A stretch of 35,174 nt of DNA from Deltaproteobacteria bacterium (GTDB lineage Bacteria; Myxococcota; B64-G9), in contig JAFCZJ010000094.1 in NCBI GenBank assembly GCA_019314375.1, forward strand, positions 1-35,174. Reading direction: 5' to 3'. Positions 31,757-35,174 of this stretch are shown in pieces. Each line of letters starts with the position of its first letter. The stretch's first letter is position 1. The position numbers were made by a program, and so were the translations under genes. The notes under the pieces were generated by a model that saw nothing but the letters and a program-made list of their open reading frames with translations, was not told the origin of the DNA and ran no database searches.

Positions 31757-32262
31757 CTCTGAGTTATACCGCCCTGGGCGGGGGCGGCAGGCGGGGCCGC
31801 TTTGGCTTTGCCGATGCCCCTGGCACTGCCGATGCCCCTGGCGCCGATGATGCCCAGGACACCACCAACCAAGCCAAAAACCTGCCAGAAAACGAAGCCC
31901 ACATTGATTTGGCCGACGATCTCCGCAATGACGCTAAGCGCGCATACGATGAATATGAACATCTGGGCCCTGTTCTGGAAGAGCATGATGGCACCAACTA
32001 TTTGAAGAATGAACAAAACCCACAAGAATAAACCAAAAACCACCCAGAAAATACCAGTACCACTAGAATCCTTCTTGGATTCCTCGACAGGCTGAGCACT
32101 TTGACTGCCGGCAGCACTTTGAGTGCCAGCAGTTTCCATACCCATTTCAGCGTCAGTGCTCATACCGCCAGTGGTCAGAGCCCCACCCAGCAAATAAAAT
32201 CCTCCACCAAGAGCATTTACGGTGGCCGCAACGATCAAAATGATACCAGCAACAATTCTCAT
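31753..32262 (-). CDS. Small four-helix membrane protein (DUF4064-like), paralogue of 32386-32913
   Basis: A 169-residue protein, ATG 32262 behind GGAGG. The N-terminus MRIVAGIILIVAATVNALGG is a membrane helix. A Ser/Gln/Glu-rich loop (about 35-68) follows, then three membrane helices (about 70-95, 98-118, 122-142) and an Ala/Pro tail. Sequence and layout match the neighbouring 32386-32913 protein, so they arose by tandem duplication. It looks like DUF4064-type small membrane proteins of unknown role. The stop overlaps the ABC ATPase stop. Confidence 0.8.
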   Translation of the reverse strand: MRIVAGIILIVAATVNALGGGFYLLGGALTTGGMSTDAEMGMETAGTQSAAGSQSAQPVEESKKDSSGTGIFWVVFGLFLWVLFILQIVGAIMLFQNRAQMFIFIVCALSVIAEIVGQINVGFVFWQVFGLVGGVLGIIGARGIGSARGIGKAKAAPPAAPAQGGITQS

Positions 32263-32312
32263 GTCTCCTCCGTTCGGCGAAAAGACTGTACCGCACCGGA
32301 TCTTGCATCACC

Positions 32313-32348
32313 AAAAAAAAAAAAACGGACCCCACCATGGGGATCCGT
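32313..32348 (-). terminator. Rho-independent terminator after the 32386-32913 gene
   Basis: On the minus strand ACGGATCCCCA-TGG-TGGGGTCCGT (32348-32325) folds with a single bulged T and is followed by thirteen T (A-run 32313-32325 on the plus strand). It separates the two paralogous membrane-protein genes into different transcripts unless read through. Confidence 0.9.
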
Positions 32349-32385
32349 TTCACTTCAGATTTTATAAAACCTATGCTCGAATAGA

Positions 32386-32913
32386 TCAGCCCTCGGCGGG
32401 AGCGGCTGGCGGCGCGTCTTTAACCTTGCCGATGCCCATGGCACCGGCGATGGCCAAACCGCCACCCAAAACACCAAAGATATTTGTAAAACCGAACGAA
32501 ACAATCGCAAACAGAACGACTCCACCGATCTCAGCCAGAATACTCAAGCCAGCCACGACCAGGATGAACGTCTTTGCCTTGCCGATGAACAGCAGGATGG
32601 CGCAAACGATCTGCAAAACGAAAAGAACGAGAAGGAAAAGCCCAAAAAACAGACCCTTTGTAGACGCGAATTCCTGAGCACCCGCAACCGCGTCGCCAAA
32701 GGCGGCAACGTCTTGGGCGTCAGCTGCACCCTCTGTAGCCGCTTCGCCGGCCGCCTTCTTGACAGCATCCAAGGCATCTTTGGCGTCGCCTCCAGCCGCC
32801 TTGTCGGCCTCTTCAATCGCAGATCCGGCAAAGCCGGCGGCGGCATACGTGCCTCCTGCAATAACATTAAAAATCGCGGCAATAATCAACAGGATACCAG
32901 CAGCTATTCTCAT
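32386..32913 (-). CDS. Small four-helix membrane protein (DUF4064-like), paralogue of 31753-32262
   Basis: A 175-residue protein, ATG 32913 behind AGGAGG. An N-terminal membrane helix (MRIAAGILLIIAAIFNVIAG) precedes an Ala/Asp/Glu-rich amphipathic region (about 35-85), three membrane helices (about 87-110, 113-133, 136-160) and a tail ending in APPAAPAEG. Same plan as the downstream paralogue, whose loop is different. Function unknown. A TTGACA at 32996-32991 may be its -35 element. A strong terminator follows. Confidence 0.8.
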   Translation of the reverse strand: MRIAAGILLIIAAIFNVIAGGTYAAAGFAGSAIEEADKAAGGDAKDALDAVKKAAGEAATEGAADAQDVAAFGDAVAGAQEFASTKGLFFGLFLLVLFVLQIVCAILLFIGKAKTFILVVAGLSILAEIGGVVLFAIVSFGFTNIFGVLGGGLAIAGAMGIGKVKDAPPAAPAEG

Positions 32914-33087
32914 GATTCCTCCTAATGGAAGTGTAGATAGTTATTCTCAATTTCTCTCTGGCTTCTTGGCGTATCAATTTCAATTCAAGCTGTCAAATGA
33001 ATTTTGGCCACCCACGGATGGGTCCAACCCGGCCAGTGGGCAATGATACGGTGTAAAAAAATTATTTCTGTTAATTTTTTTCGAAAG

Positions 33088-33117
33088 TTGACAGTTCTTT
33101 TGCTCGGGAGCTAAGCT
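33088..33117 (+). promoter_or_regulatory. Sigma70-type promoter with A/T-rich upstream element
   Basis: TTGACA at 33088-33093, 18-base spacer and TAAGCT at 33112-33117. The A/T-rich tract 33053-33087 immediately upstream could act as an UP element. Likely a strong promoter for the secreted protein gene at 33157. Confidence 0.5.
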
Positions 33118-33156
33118 AGGGAAGCAATAGGCTAATCAGATCGGGAGGATAAATAC

Positions 33157-35037
<1,881 letters not shown>

Positions 35038-35046
35038 GAACAGCAC

Positions 35047-35067
35047 GGGAGGGCATAAAGCCCTCCC
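35047..35067 (+). terminator. Hairpin after pyrBI, possible terminator
   Basis: GGGAGGGC (35047-35054), loop ATAAA, GCCCTCCC (35060-35067): a perfect 8-bp GC-rich stem ten bases after the pyrI stop. No T-tract follows, so it may terminate weakly, protect the mRNA end or be an attenuator for what lies beyond. Confidence 0.45.
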
Positions 35068-35072
35068 CTGAT

Positions 35073-35174
35073 ATGGAACGATCTGTCAATGGCTTTGAAA
35101 TCACGGCATCACAGAAAGCCTTTCTGATGGACAAAGACAGACAAAAAAGCAGCCATGAGTACACAATCGACGGT
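35073..35174 (+). CDS. Possible start of a further gene, cut by the window edge
   Basis: ATG 35073 opens a frame without stop to the edge (34 codons, beginning MERSVNGFEITASQKAFLMD). It has no clear ribosome site. ATG 35127 is an alternative start. Too short to assign; it may be spurious. Confidence 0.25.
   Translation, partial: MERSVNGFEITASQKAFLMDKDRQKSSHEYTIDG

Overview
The window is GC-rich and densely coded. Most intergenic gaps are under 200 bp and none exceeds 300 bp. The gene content resembles the former Deltaproteobacteria (Desulfobacterota/Myxococcota-like lineages). Pointers are a sigma54 activator next to an orange-protein-type (ORP) Mrp/MinD/NifX cluster, an AAA_32-type Lon protease, an NDP-forming acyl-CoA synthetase, several lipoproteins, a thrombospondin-type-3 protein and a histone H1-like protein. 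The ORP-like cluster suggests an anaerobic or facultative lifestyle. This is inference; there is no rRNA or marker tree here. I saw no tRNA, rRNA, CRISPR, insertion sequence or prophage.

Layout. Bases 1-4930 (minus strand) hold an operon of a divergent S-adenosylmethionine synthetase homologue, priA, and a response regulator with a long coiled-coil tail that runs off the left edge. Bases 4955-8477 (plus) hold an exported outer-membrane-like protein and a Lon-family protease. Bases 8490-12252 (minus) hold a tandem 31-bp repeat, an ADP-forming acyl-CoA synthetase alpha subunit and a large calcium-binding-type lipoprotein. Bases 12284-13044 hold an orphan MNT nucleotidyltransferase, apparently with the stub of a lost HEPT partner, and a Cys-rich lipoprotein.

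The most interesting block is 13184-20265. It has a PAS-AAA+-Fis sigma54 activator, two palindromic candidate activator sites spaced three helical turns apart, and a textbook -24/-12 promoter. Eight co-directional genes follow: NifX/ORP-like with a Gly-Arg-Gln tail, NifX/ORP-like, a DUF5320-like Gly-rich coiled coil, a fused double MinD ATPase with four predicted [4Fe-4S] sites, a DUF364/DUF4213 protein, Mrp/NBP35, NifX/ORP-like, and an FmdB-like zinc ribbon. The set resembles the sigma54-controlled orange protein operons of Desulfovibrio, but here it is one unidirectional unit with a MinD-MinD fusion and an added DUF364 gene. Twin identical hairpin repeats and a REP-like double hairpin lie inside the operon.

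Bases 20262-25061 encode two lipoproteins, the second a very large TPR/DUF3857/transglutaminase-like protein. A short-type alpha-glucan phosphorylase converges on it. Bases 27401-33627 hold a TPR protein, a histone H1-like/HTH chimera, infA, a lipoprotein, an ABC-2 permease/ATPase pair, two paralogous small membrane proteins and a secreted protein. The window ends with pyrB-pyrI (aspartate transcarbamoylase catalytic and regulatory chains), a hairpin, and possibly the start of another gene.
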